NCBI GenBank assembly: GCA_947652115.1
Contig: OX393564.1
Location: 2,900,621-2,964,620 of the forward strand
Length of the DNA: 64,000 bases
Reading direction: 5' to 3'
Source of the DNA: Blastomussa wellsi
Lineage: Eukaryota > Cnidaria > Anthozoa > Scleractinia > Plerogyridae
Position 1 is the stretch's first letter. The number at the start of each line of letters is the position of its first letter. Shown piece after piece: positions 10,520 through 21,600 of this stretch. The position numbers and the translations under genes are program-made. Below the pieces are notes generated by a model. It had not been told where the DNA came from and made no database searches. It worked only from the letters and a program-made list of their open reading frames with translations.

Positions 10520-12406
10520 CTAAATTTATCTTGGTTTGATAATCTAGTACTGGTCAGCAACGAGTTACATGTATCACTACCTTTTATGTGCAAGACTAAC
10601 TGTGTGACAGAGGTTGAAATCTCTTTGCATTTTTGTTATAAGTGTTTCTAATAAGAAAAAGGCTACTGTTAGCAGGGACCTACCTTGTCTGATTGGTTTG
10701 CCATACTTAGGGCCACCTTCCCTAAGTGCCAAAATATTTTAATTTTGTAGGAACAATTTCTCCATGAGAGAATAAAGGTCGGTGGCAAGACCAACAACTT
10801 TGGCAGTGATCTGTCCATTGATCGGCAGAAGAATAAGATCACTGTTGTTTCGGACATCCCGTTCTCCAAGAGGTGAGGCTAGTAGCACCTTTAAATACTA
10901 CTGTACATTGTAACTGTTGTGTAACCTGCAGTGTAAATGTTTTAGTGAATTCTTGATTGAGTGCTTGAATAAAAAAAATCTGGGAAAGGACAGAAACAGG
11001 ACAGCAAGTGAGACCCTGACCCTTTTTTTGTCTTTCTCAAAATGCGCCTGACAGTGCCATCTGTTTAGACATTATGTATTCACTTTGCTGATATGGATGG
11101 TAAACCATGATATACTATTCTTTGCTGTAGCCTGACATATATTTCATCTAGAACAACTAACAAGTACCAAAATTGTTGACACCTTTTAATCAAAAGTCAT
11201 TGTGTTCTGGGATTTACATTCTTGTTGTATGGTTCTTTCTACTGGAAAGAAGGTCTTATTGTCATATCTTTGTTGCTTGAGAGCTAGCTTTAGTTAAGCA
11301 TGAGGTCACAGCACCCCCCCCCCCCCCCCCCCCGCATCTGTTGGGGCAGATTTTACAGTGCGACCCAGAAAACCGTGAACACCTAAAGTTATTTCTGGAA
11401 TGTTGTTTCTCTACCAGTCAGACGCGAGACAAAACCGCAAGACATGACTGCAAAGGTTTGGATTAGTCACAAAACAACAAGTTGTTTTTTTCTTCCAAAA
11501 CAATATCGCTATAGAATACTGAAATTGTCCCCATTGTTCTATTTCTGAACTTATACAATAAGCAAAGAATAGATGCTTTGCATAAATGGTGTCCACATTT
11601 GAATAACAATACTTATACATCCTAAGCTTGACATTCACATTAAAAAATCCTTTGTCTAAAAGCATCCAAATGAGGCTAAGGATGTACAAAGTATTGTTAT
11701 TAAATATTTGAGCGCCATTTATGCAAAGTCTCTATAATCATGATTGATATTTTACCAAATAGAGATGCTGCATTCAGTTATAATTTGAGTAGCTCTCAGA
11801 TGCACTGTCTGGCTGTGTCTGATCATGTTTGTTTGATTCAACATCTCTTATGAGTGAAATATTGTTTGTAGTTATTCTCCGCTGATGCATCATAAGCTCC
11901 AAGGTAAAACATTACAAAGCTCTAAGGTAAAACATTAACAATTTTAATATTGTTAACGGTAACATTATTGTTTCTAGACGAACGAAACCTTTCAGGTAAT
12001 TACTCTTGCGGTTTGCTGCAGTTTCATCTTGCATCTGATTGGTTGCTAAACAATAACTATTCCAGAGGTGTTCATGGTTTTCCGGTTCGCACTGAAACAG
12101 ATAGTGAGACAATCTGTCAACCAGGAATGCTAATGAAGCAATGAATGCCCCTTCTCTTTCATTTCAGATAGCCAAAAGTGAGCAACTAGCACATGTACTT
12201 TGTTGTTTTTACAAGAATCAGTGTAACTTACATGTAGATTGTTTCTTTGTTGTAGGTATTTGAAGTATCTTACCAAAAAGTACCTCAAGAAGAACAATTT
12301 ACGTGACTGGCTGCGAGTTGTGTCCTCAGCACAGACTACTTATGAGCTGCGGTACTTCCAGATTAATAATGAAGATGAAGATGAGGAGGGAGAAGATGAA
12401 TCTTGA
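8215..12406 (+). CDS. RPL22: 60S ribosomal protein eL22
   Basis: Exons 8215-8223, 9595-9687, 10751-10872 and 12256-12406 (TGA) join in frame to 124 residues. The reading is MPA, lysine-rich [20 protein letters not shown], then [48 protein letters not shown] and a final acidic tail ending EEGEDES. This is the complete, conserved eL22 protein of the large cytosolic ribosomal subunit. The first coding exon holds only three codons, a common arrangement for ribosomal-protein genes. Introns 2 and 3 contain inverted-repeat elements. The promoter is shared with MICOS10. Confidence 0.97.
9030..9150. repeat. dispersed repeat, inverted copy at 35100-35245
   Basis: GGTTCTGCGCGTGCCTATTT (near 9064) and the following CATGTGATCACGTGGGTATC match the reverse complement of 35165-35230. 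Both end in an AATTGGACACCT-like block. In RPL22 intron 1 here, in an intron of the giant gene there. Confidence 0.6.
10155..10518. mobile_element. Penelope-like inverted element with 15-bp target duplication
   Basis: Two arms face each other: 10170-10310 and, inverted, 10371-10510, sharing GTGCTGC(A/G)TCGGTGGGAAGT, TCAACTGGGTTGATAA-like and GAGAGCTGACGTTT-like blocks. The direct repeat TCTAAATTTATCTTG flanks the element at 10140-10154 and 10519-10533 and is a target-site duplication. Further copies lie at 12484-12726 and 36531-36677. The arm repeats resemble the terminal repeats of Penelope-like retroelements that carry hammerhead motifs (family assignment from memory). It sits in RPL22 intron 2. 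Confidence 0.6.
11314..11333. repeat. poly-C run
   Basis: About 20 consecutive cytosines in RPL22 intron 3. Length is likely unreliable in sequencing. Confidence 0.9.
11356..12094. mobile_element. TIR element in RPL22 intron 3
   Basis: Left end CAGTGCGACCCAGAAAACCG and right end CGGTTTTCTGGGT-type complement (GGTTTTCCGGTTCGCACTG) are inverted. Inner blocks ACCGCAAGA and TCTTGCGGT pair as well. About 740 bp, with no transposase frame. Confidence 0.65.
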
Positions 12407-12442
12407 TCAGATTCAAATTTGTAACTCTGCATGAATGTCTCA

Positions 12443-12448
12443 AATAAA
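12443..12448 (+). terminator. RPL22 polyadenylation signal
   Basis: AATAAA 37 bp after the RPL22 stop codon, the expected position for a ribosomal-protein mRNA. Confidence 0.8.
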
Positions 12449-12483
12449 TAGACCTTAAGGTTGTCAGCAGTATCTTGTTGTAG

Positions 12484-12528
<45 letters not shown>

Positions 12529-12726
12529 GTATAACAATATACTTCGGTTTTATTAACTGGGTTGATGTCAATTGGCCACCGTAAAGAGATTCAAGAGCTG
12601 ACGTTTCGAGCGTTAGCCCTTCGTCGGAGCGAATCCAACGAAGGGCTAACGCTCGAAACATCAGCTCTTGAATCTCTTTACGGTGGCCAATTGAAATCAA
12701 CCCAGTTGATAAAACCAAATTATATT
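12484..12726. mobile_element. Penelope-like inverted element with 15-bp target duplication
   Basis: Same family as 10155-10518: two inverted arms meet near 12627-12640. Exact direct repeats AGTATCTTGTTGTAG flank it at 12469-12483 and 12727-12741. It landed 35 bp past the RPL22 polyadenylation signal, at or just beyond the transcript end. On the minus strand 12588-12635 has a hammerhead-like layout: CCGACGA, a small stem, GAAA and CGTC, with outer GATTC/GAATC pairing. Confidence 0.65.
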
Positions 12727-12741
12727 AGTATCTTGTTGTAG

Positions 12742-14992
12742 TTGATGTTGAATGCAACCATGCACAGCACAAATCCTGTCATCAGAGATTTTGATCAAAA
12801 CTTATGGGTCACATAGCAGTGTGAATGCCTCACTAACCTCAAACAATGTCTCTAGCCCCCAAAACAATGACAATTGCTATATTTATTGAAACCAGTGGAA
12901 TTACAAGCTTATATGAACCTTCTACACTGCCAGACATTGGTATAAATCGACCCAAAACAATCTATTCAGGTTCAGTATCAAATGGTTATTTGATTAGTTA
13001 TGCAACTCACTAGCTACTGTCCAACCTGGTCCCAAACTCAACAAAAGTAGAAATCTTGATGCCCTGATCTCCAGTAATCATTGTTGTCCTCAGAGGCCGT
13101 GTTCCAACCCCGGAAGTACACAGTTCATGGACTCTGTGAAATCTGACAAGCCTCATCAGCTGACTACTCTGCGCATGCTCACAATCTCGTCACCTGAGCC
13201 CACTTTTCTTTTGGTCAGGGCCAGGACCGCTCCCGGAAGTCCAAACTTTTTTAATCGTTTACATCTTTTTGCATGTTTGCATGAAAAAGTGGCTCCTTGC
13301 ATTCACTATATATTCTGCAAATTTGGGTGATTCTTCTAAAAGTTGAGGTTACAACTGAACCGTTTGTTACAACTTTTTTTAAGTTCGTATCTTTGCATTT
13401 GTATTTTTGGTAGGTGTAGTAGATGTAGTAGCTGTAGCAGTTGTGGTAGCTGTAGTAGCTACAGTAGCTGCAGTAACTAGTAGCTGTAGTAGGTGCAGTA
13501 GAAGCTTCTACATCGACTACAGCTACTGTACCGACTACAGCTACTGTACCTACTACAGCTACTGTACCTACTACAGCTACTGTACCTACTACAGCTACTG
13601 TACCTGCTACAGCTACTACACCTACTAAAGCAACTACATCTAATACAGCTACTACATCTAATACAGCTACTACACCGACTACAGCCACAACACCTACTAC
13701 AGCTACTATATAGCTAGCACACCTGCAGATAATACAGGGGTGTAGTAGCTGTAGTAGCTACTACCAGTCTCTCATTTTTACGTGAAATCAAACGGCTTAT
13801 GGATAATTTGACCACGAGACATTAATAATTGTACTACTGTTGCAGTCGACACCTCTTGTAAACATCGTAAAGTTCAGTTGCGCTCTTTATTTTTTCATTC
13901 ATTATCACTACTTGAGTAAAAACACCATAAACTCGTAAACTATCAGCCGTGGAATGCTAAAATCTTAAATTCAAGTACCATACAAATAAAAATCCTAGCT
14001 TTTAGTCTTAAACGCGGGTTTGTGCCGTCAATGTGGCCGAAATACTTTGCCGTATTTCATGGCATTTCACTTTCCACTGGGAGAGGTTCCCGCAATTAAA
14101 ACGTGGCAGCAGTTGCTATTGTTTTAATTAGGGGCTAGGGGCATTGTTCCTGTTGTTTGTTCTATTGCCCTCTCAATGCGTCGAAAGCCATTCATGTTAG
14201 ACCTTACGAGAGCTGCTACCTCGCCCTTAAGTCCACACGAAATTTCATGGCTGTTGTTCTATCCAGCCATCAACCCTTTTACAAACATCCCGTATTTTTT
14301 TAATTAGACGCATCCGGCGTTTATTTAAAACTCGGCCTTGTTTGGCCCGACGCATTAAATGAATTTAATTTAAGCCGAAATGGCCGCGCGCGGGAAATTT
14401 AAAAGCGATAACCTTTTCCATTTTTGCCGCTATTGTATCTTATTTATCTTTACTTCATTAAAATTTGGAATTTAGTCGTTATTGCAAACAATTTAACGTA
14501 AAACCTAAAACCTTTTCTATTGCTATAAATGAGCTCCTTTTTACTGAAAAATGAGTTCTAAACAAGAAAGTTACAACTGAAGTTCATACATATATGATAA
14601 AACGCTACCCTAGAACCAGGCTAGAGCAGCAACTGTACCTTCGAATAAGCATTGTTTGGTTTGCAGAACTGTTTTACACTATTCTCCAACACGTCTCCAC
14701 CTGCCAAGTTCTTTTATCCTTTTGATAACAAGCGCAATTGACCCGAATATAAACTCCTCCGTTCTGTTGATGGGATGTCTCTACTTGAGCTGCCTGAGTG
14801 TTAAATGCCGCTTCCGGCAGCAGCAGTAGCCTAATCTTGATGTTGCTTGTCTCAGCTTTGTCAAGCTTGTTGACTTGGTGGGGTAATCGAACTGTACGTT
14901 GGGTCAGCTTTGATCATGACAGCTTCAGCTTTATAGTTCAGGCTCTTGCGACGTGCGCATGCGACTTGCAAGCTAAAAATTAAAAATGCAAA
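12742..14992. other. gene-free interval
   Basis: No coding exon recognised on either strand between the RPL22 3' flank and the stop codon of the TPR gene. It contains the triplet array at 13412-13765 and a degraded inverted-repeat relic around 13085-13245 that resembles the element at 16720-16961 (CAGAGGCCG, GCGCATGCTCACAA). The part from 13800 to 14992 is AT-rich and unremarkable; the 3' UTR of the TPR gene should lie near 14800-14992. Confidence 0.5.
13412..13765. repeat. self-complementary triplet array (GTA/TAC type)
   Basis: The left part (13412-13500) is built from GTAGTAGCTGTAG-like units. The right part (13501-13715) is built from CTACAGCTACTGTAC-like units, its reverse complement, and a short GTA block returns at 13740-13765. 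The whole can fold into a long hairpin. The open frames across it are low-complexity artefacts. Confidence 0.9.
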
Positions 14993-16606
14993 TCAATTCA
15001 GCTTGCACTCGTTATTGGTCTGTTCGTACCCTGGAGGTGCGGCTAGAGATATCACTTCGGACTGATTATCATTTGAACCGCAGTCCGCTGAATCTTGCTC
15101 ATTGTCACAGTCTTCAAACATTTCGACATTTGCCACATAACTTGCCTGTGTAAAGCGAAAGGGTGCTCCGATCTTGCATGATACTTTGACTTCGCCTTGA
15201 CCGACCACGATGATCGGTTTTGTAATTTCAACACTTCTTTCCAACAAGTACTCGCCTTGTTTTATTAAAACGACTTCATTCAGTCCCTCACGCTTCTTGA
15301 TCCTTTGATGAACACTTCTTAGCTCATCTGAGCTCTCAACAACTTGGACTTGGAGATCTCCATAGCGTTGAACAACTTCCGGGACGTTCCGACCGGAACT
15401 CAAGTGTTTGAACACCGCTGCAGCAGCCAAGGCTTGCTGTTTCCGGTCTAGCGCTGCCAAGCTTATTGCTTTGGTGTGGTAACCAAGCAGCCAGGTAGAA
15501 TCAGATGTGATGGCAGCCTCAGCATCATTCAATGCAAGCTTTAATATAGTTTTCCTTTCAGATGGAATGTTGCTCTTTTGCTCGGCGGATTTTAAGTAGG
15601 TTGAAGCTCTGCTTGTGAGAATGTGTGGATCGTTTGGACAAGACAGCAGTGCGTCACAGTACAAAGACAATGCCGCGTTCAGTTTGCCATGATTGAGGCA
15701 TTCTTTGGCTTTTTCTTTCAGCTTTTTTATGGACTCCATTGAAGGCGATAGTGTGATGTTCTCAATGTAGACGGTTTCATCCAGCTGCAATGGGACACCT
15801 TTTGAGCAGTAAATTTGGACGTCGCCGAGACCAACCATCACTGCATTCTGTGGAATTTTCAAGGGACTTGGTAGCTCGTATTTCCCCTCTTTTATCACAA
15901 CCACTAGATTCTCAGCGTCTCTTCCTTTGGTGATGTGAAGAAGTTCCTGGACTGTTGTTACTGTTTGGACATCACAGCTTCCAAAACGATCCGTAATTTC
16001 TTGGAGTTTGGTGCACTGCAACAGATGTGCAGCAACAGCAGCCGCAGCTAGTGACGGACCTCGTTTGTCAAGATGAGCAGAACAGACAGCCTTCCAGTAA
16101 TAACCCTTCACCCAGGTGGGATCTGCAGTTATTGCGTCCTGAGAGTCGTTATCTGAACATTGTTGTCTCGAAAGTTTAAAGTAGGTCGCAGCTCTGTTTG
16201 TCAGCAACTTGGTATCGTTTGGAAAACAGCTTAATGCCTTGTTATAGCATCTAAGTGCACCCGAATAGTCCTCCGCCTTGAAAAGGTTATTACCACAATC
16301 TTTCTGCTTCCTGGCATTGTACATAGTGTGATCACATGGTGCACTTTGGTACGATTGTTTAGATGTTCCCTGCTTGCATTTTTCAACAACGTTTATGAGT
16401 CGTGAGACCTCCTTCAAATTTCCCAGGAGCATGTGCACTGTTATCAAATTGTAATAAGTAACTGCCATTGCTGCGTGGATGTCACCATAAAACTTTTTTC
16501 GAATGGACTGTAAAATCTCTGCAATCCGTCTGTAAAAATGTAACTTGTTTGTTGTCAAGCTGTCATGATTTCTCTTCTCTCTGGAAGCAACAAGTAAGCA
16601 TTCCAT
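14993..16606 (-). CDS. TPR-repeat protein with two tandem TPR + beta-rich modules
   Basis: Uninterrupted frame of 537 residues ending ECKLN. TPR-type helices appear near residues 95-180 (CGNNLFKAEDYSGALRCYNK, LLTNRAATYFKL) and again near 295-395 (KECLNHGKLNAALSLYCDAL, ILTSRASTYLK). Each block is followed by a beta-rich segment with a similar plan: VVVIKEGKYELPS..VMVGLGDVQIYC and VVLIKQGEYLLER..IVVGQGEVKVSC. So the protein is a tandem duplication of one module. TPR stacks usually bind peptides or other proteins; the partner is unknown. I chose the first ATG. The frame stays open 57 bp upstream with TPR-like codons (DDGDVHIAQVLNS), so an upstream exon is possible, close to an inserted element. 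Confidence 0.75.
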   Translation of the reverse strand: MECLLVASREKRNHDSLTTNKLHFYRRIAEILQSIRKKFYGDIHAAMAVTYYNLITVHMLLGNLKEVSRLINVVEKCKQGTSKQSYQSAPCDHTMYNARKQKDCGNNLFKAEDYSGALRCYNKALSCFPNDTKLLTNRAATYFKLSRQQCSDNDSQDAITADPTWVKGYYWKAVCSAHLDKRGPSLAAAAVAAHLLQCTKLQEITDRFGSCDVQTVTTVQELLHITKGRDAENLVVVIKEGKYELPSPLKIPQNAVMVGLGDVQIYCSKGVPLQLDETVYIENITLSPSMESIKKLKEKAKECLNHGKLNAALSLYCDALLSCPNDPHILTSRASTYLKSAEQKSNIPSERKTILKLALNDAEAAITSDSTWLLGYHTKAISLAALDRKQQALAAAAVFKHLSSGRNVPEVVQRYGDLQVQVVESSDELRSVHQRIKKREGLNEVVLIKQGEYLLERSVEITKPIIVVGQGEVKVSCKIGAPFRFTQASYVANVEMFEDCDNEQDSADCGSNDNQSEVISLAAPPGYEQTNNECKLN

Positions 16607-16719
16607 CACACTATTTAGAACTTGAGCTATGTGAACATCACCGTCATCAATCGTTGCAGGGTAAGAGCAACGGATTTATGATCATCAGACGACAAACATC
16701 TTGGCTGCCATCGAAAGCG

Positions 16720-16961
16720 CATTCTCGTTCCCAGAGGCCGCGATCCTTTTGGTCAGCACCAAGAATCACGACCTCTGGCCGTAACCAAATTGTGAGCATG
16801 CGTAGAAAACACGTTTTGTAACTTTCAGCCAATCAGACGACTTTGTGCATACGCAGAGTAACGGGTTGTCCGTGATTCGCGGACTTCCGGTGTTGGACCT
16901 TCCCAGAGGTCGTGATCCTTGGTGCTGACCAAAAGGATCGCGGCCTCTGGGAACGAGAATG
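16720..16961. mobile_element. palindromic MITE with 9-bp target duplication
   Basis: Long inverted ends: CATTCTCGTTCCCAGAGGCC on the left and the complement GGCCTCTGGGAACGAGAATG on the right, each arm about 60 bp. The direct repeat TCGAAAGCG flanks it at 16711-16719 and 16962-16970. It lies 114 bp upstream of the TPR gene start codon. Confidence 0.85.
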
Positions 16962-17606
16962 TCGAAAGCGGAAATGAAAACGCTGACTTCAGCTCATTTC
17001 GATTAACTCGCGTCCAAACTCCCCGCAAACAAATGAGTAAGTGACTAGTTCCAGTCGAAGACCGAAAATACATTTACATAACATATGAACATAACATAAA
17101 CTGTCCATCGGAATAGCAGCCAATAACACTCAGTATAAAGAAATAAATACAAAGCACACAAGACTCATGCAAGTTGATCTATTGGCGCTGTTTTATTATA
17201 CAATGTTCCTACGGCTTACAAAAGAGCTTTAAAAAATGAAAGTATTTAAAAAAACTTAAAATATACATTAAACCTTCTGCTTTTATAGTAGATGTCCATT
17301 TATCTCTTAATCTAACTGCTTGGAATACATAAAGACCATTCTAACGTTCAGTGGTCGATAAGGGTAAACTAGTAACATTTCATGTTTAACGAATGAAACC
17401 TTAGGTGACTAAGAGCTAAGTTTGATTAGGGACTATAAAACGGGCTAACTTTATCTAATTTTTAGCGTGTTTGATGATAAAAACGTTTGCCATGTAAATA
17501 CTGAATGTTTTGTCGGGTTTCAGTGAATCTGTAGAATAAGAGAGAGAAGTGTAAAACAACGTTAAAATTAAAATTGCGGCGCTTATCGCTAAGTACGGAT
17601 GAAGTA

Positions 17607-17805
17607 CAGTGACGGATCCTAAGGGGGAGGGGGGGAGAGATTTTCCGGCCCCTCGGGCCTTAAATTAAGGTGGGGGCCCGAAAAATTTTCCGCCCCTTCG
17701 GGCATTAAAACTTTTACCCATAAGGGGGGGGGGGTTGGGGGAGGCTGGGGGGAGGCGTGGGGGGGGGGGGCGGATCCTCCGGGCCCCTCCCCTCGATCCG
17801 CCACT
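17607..17805. mobile_element. GGATC-type MITE with 6-bp target duplication
   Basis: Ends CAGTGACGGATCC and GGATC-containing complement CGATCCGCCACTG are inverted. GAAGTA is duplicated at 17601-17606 and 17806-17811. The interior is strongly G-rich on the + strand. Same family as 22135-22294. Confidence 0.75.
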
Positions 17806-17997
17806 GAAGTATTTTCAAGCCAGGTACCACGCAGCATATTTGCGATTGGGGAAGGGGGGACTAATACAAATGCAGTAAGCACTTGTAGTGCGTGCCGCCG
17901 CCGTAAGCCATCTAGGGGGGTCCGGGGCAGGCTTCCTGGAAAAATGCTCCCAAAATGCAAAAAATTGCATCCCAATTTATCAGAGGCAGTGAATTAT

Positions 17998-18003
17998 TTT
18001 ATT
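17998..18003 (-). terminator. candidate polyadenylation signal of the giant gene
   Basis: AATAAA on the minus strand, about 100 bp after the TAG stop at 18101-18103. No other candidate is closer. Confidence 0.45.
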
Positions 18004-18100
18004 TACGAATGTCTATAAGAACAATAAAAAGGTAATTTTTCAATTGGGTAAATGTAATACTTCTAAAAACCTGTGTTGGCCTACCTTGCAAGATGCGACG

Positions 18101-18358
18101 CTACGGTAAGTCATCCCGCTTGCATTGAGCTGGAGTCAGATCCTGTATAATCAATTTCAGTTCCTCAAACTCGTCCATTTTGAACACGTGCTCCTTGGAG
18201 GAAGCGATGGTAGCCAGCTCAGTGGAATTTGTATCACTTCCTACTCCAACAGCTAGAGTCTTGATGCCCTTGTTCTTGATTTGTCGCGTGTATTGAGTCA
18301 GATCTTCGCCGCGGTTCGTATTTGTTCCATCCGTGAAGAAAATGAACAGCTTTTCCAC
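18101..18358 (-). CDS. giant gene, last exon: vWA6 second half and stop
   Basis: Begins VEKLFIFFTDGTNTNRGEDL in phase 0 and includes the third MIDAS motif (TDG). It continues with LAVGVGSDTNSTELATIAS and ends QCKRDDLP before TAG. Confidence 0.85.
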   Translation of the reverse strand: MEKLFIFFTDGTNTNRGEDLTQYTRQIKNKGIKTLAVGVGSDTNSTELATIASSKEHVFKMDEFEELKLIIQDLTPAQCKRDDLP

Positions 18359-18532
18359 CTTAAATTATAAAATCAGTACATTAATAATATTAGCCAAGAG
18401 TATTTAACTTCCGCGTTTCCTCACTGCATCGAGTAGCACAGCAAGACAGAATTTTAATGAATTAAAAAAGGAATTAGAATTAGCTTTACGATTAGTGCAT
18501 CTTGAAAAATGTCGAATTTTCTCAAATTTGTT

Positions 18533-18614
<82 letters not shown>

Positions 18615-21600
18615 TTAACGCCAATAACAGTAATAATGATGATGATGATGACGTCGACGACAAAGACGACGATGAATGATGATGATGATGGATATAAGAA
18701 GAAACATTAAAAAGAATTGTAGTTGGTAAGTTGACAAATGATGCCTGAAGTTTCTCAAGTTAATCCCAGTTCTTCACAGTGCTCGGATATTATCCTTGTT
18801 TCATATTTGGCCGACTACGAATGGGTCATTTTTGACACCCCTTTGTAACAGACCCAGTGGAATCTTTATCCTCAGTGGGATTTTCGTTTTCTGTTTTATT
18901 TTGCTTATTTATTATTATTTTTTTGCAAACAAAATACGCTGGGTCACACCGCACACTCACTGGGTAAAACCAGTGGGTCTGTTACAGAGGGGTGTTTTTT
19001 GGTAATGTACAAAATTGCTTTCAAATTAAAGGAAACCTAGAAAAACATCAAAGGGAACAATAAACTGAGAACAAACAAGGATGGCTTCAAACGAGGAAGA
19101 AAGATTGAGAAGGATTGTAACTGACAAATTTGAAACATTTTCTGCTAAACTGTTCAAGAGCTCCTTCAAGTGTCTTACCTCGCTTCCTCTCATTCCATTG
19201 TCAGCCGAGAACATTTCCAGTGTTTTCTTTAAACCGGTGCCGATGTTAGTAGCTCCGCCTTGCGCTTGTGTTAAGCTTTCCACGAACGCCAAAAGTTCGT
19301 CTGCATCATAATACCCTTCGTCGAAGTAAACTTTAATGGACGCTTCGCTAGCGTATTCGAGCAAACCCACGTGGGTCCCTTGCTCCGAGATAGTGAACGA
19401 CCTGATGATGTCTTTAACGAAGTCCTTTGTCAGGCGGTACTCATTGCTGTCTATTGAATTGGAGCCATCTAAAGCAAATCCTAAGTCAACCACGACGTTT
19501 CTGCCGCAACCTAGCAAAATACAAAACATAAGAAATTTAGAGTTTTCCGAGCAACATTTCTCACCATACATTCTCCGGCGAGAAAACTGATCTTATCAGA
19601 ATGTGGAAAGTTTGTCACATTTGAGCCTACAATCCGATTTATAATCCATTAGGACACTTAGTTCAACCACAGCAACGACACATTTCGCTACGGGAGGCTG
19701 CACAACATTGTAAAGTCGTGCGGGATTGTGAGAGGGAGGAGGGGGCATAATTTTCTGTTTCAAGTAATAGATCAAACACGAGAGACAGTGTTTCATCGGG
19801 ATATCCAAACACCGAGAAGAGAGTTGAAAATACGACGCGCAGCGGAGTATTTTTAATGAACTTCGAGGTGTTTGGATAGCCGATGAAACACTGTCTCGAG
19901 TGTTTGATATATCTTCTCAATCGAAACTAAAACTACGGTGAAAACGAAGAAATAAAATCGTAAAAATCTATGCTAATTAAGATCAGGTATCCAAACCACG
20001 GTTACGGTTCTGATTTCCTTTGTTTTAACGTGATGAATTATTAATGAGTTTGAGAAGTATAAATAATAGCAAGTGTCCGAAGAATTGGGTCTGGGATTGT
20101 AGCTCCACGAGTCAGCATTGATAGACCGTCCGACCTTTACGCAGACTGAGGTCATAAGTTCGACTTCTGCTCGATAAACGCAAACAATTTTTGCAGAGTG
20201 GCTTGTGCCGCAACTGATTCATTGAGCCACATAGTTCCCCCGCCAAGCTTAACATATGCCATTATTTCTTTAGAAGGAATTCAGCAGTTATTGACGAAAG
20301 AACTAAAGACTGAAAGCTCTCGAAACGAAATACCTGTTACAGTGAAAAAGATCGCACGACTTGTTTCCGCAAATCAACTATTTTAGACCTACTCCCTTTT
20401 CTCAAGAGCAGCTGTCCCAGCCATAAGCCCACACAAAAACCTTTACAAAGTTGTAAATTTCAAGTAGAGGGCTTATTATTGGGATTTTACAGTAATTCTG
20501 GATAGCCCTCTAGACTATCAGCTTAAAACTATTTCTATTCGCGAAAAATTGTTTCCGTGTGCTATTCTTTCAAGTCTAACACTTACTCTAAAACTCAGAG
20601 TTGTCATAAAATACTTACTTGCAATCTGGCACTGAGGCCCTGTGAAACCCAGTTTACATTCACAGCGGAAATCTCTCCCCCTCTCCACACAAGTTCCGCT
20701 ATTTTGGCATTGCCGGTCTTTGCAACCACATTTCTTCACATTGACAAACACTCTCGTGGGGTCCTCCTTCTCCGAGAAAGTGAGATCCACCGGTTTCTCG
20801 CGCAAGTCTTCATATTCGGATTCAACATCCCGGATGCAGCCTTTGAAGGCTGTTCTCACTCCCGTCCTTCCAAAGCTAAACAAGGAAGACTGTGCGTTTA
20901 AACGACGTTCTAAGCGTTTATCTCCGTCTCACATTCAAACTTTTACTGATCGCCCCTGTGCTGAGCGGTTAACCTTATTCAATCACTTATCAAATTCCTA
21001 GAAATCGCTTCCAATACTTATTTCTGAATTAAACTGCTCCTAAGGGCCTGTTTATATGGTGGTGGGGGACCTCGGGTAGGTGAGGTAACCCGGCTAGGTG
21101 GGGTCGAAAAAAGCTCGCGTTTACATGCAATTTACTGACCCCGGAGTGGCGTGGTAAACTTTCTCGAGTCCGGCTGTGTGGTCTTCAAGCACGTAAACAC
21201 GCAAAGTGAAATGGCGAGCGAACGACGCATTCGGGCGGTTAATGCTTTTCTACTTTCACTAACGGCTCTTGCTTCAACGTTTCAGTGCTGTAGCTTCTTA
21301 CTATCACTAGTAATTCGCAATTTGGCACGCTTTCACGTGTAACGTGAGCCGACCCCGGGTAGGCGGGTTACCCCACCATGAAGAGTTTACATGGCAAAAG
21401 GCGGGTTACCCCACCTATCATCTAAACACGATCAGAAAAAAATGACAGGGGGTATGGACAGGGGGGTTACGTCACCTAACCGGGGTCCCTCACCTTCATG
21501 TAAACAGGCCCTAATTGCTTTTCAAATAATTTTTACGTTAATAGGGGTCAATAACTTATTTCTCCTTAAAATATCAAAGCAAAACATATTAATTATGTGA

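Larger units (their letters stand above)
16607..18100. other. gene-free interval with two recent insertions
   Basis: Between the TPR gene 5' end and the giant gene 3' end, both on the minus strand, so it must contain the TPR gene promoter and the giant gene 3' UTR. Besides the elements at 16720-16961 and 17607-17805 the sequence is AT-rich with no coding signal. A candidate polyadenylation signal (AATAAA on the minus strand) for the giant gene is at 17998-18003, about 100 bp past its stop. Confidence 0.6.

Noticed and set aside
13251..13688. Valine/alanine-rich 145-residue frame
   Set aside because: Produced by the GTA/TAC triplet array; both strands are open for the same reason.
18454..18710. 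Poly-leucine and poly-isoleucine frames
   Set aside because: Artefacts of the AAT microsatellite.
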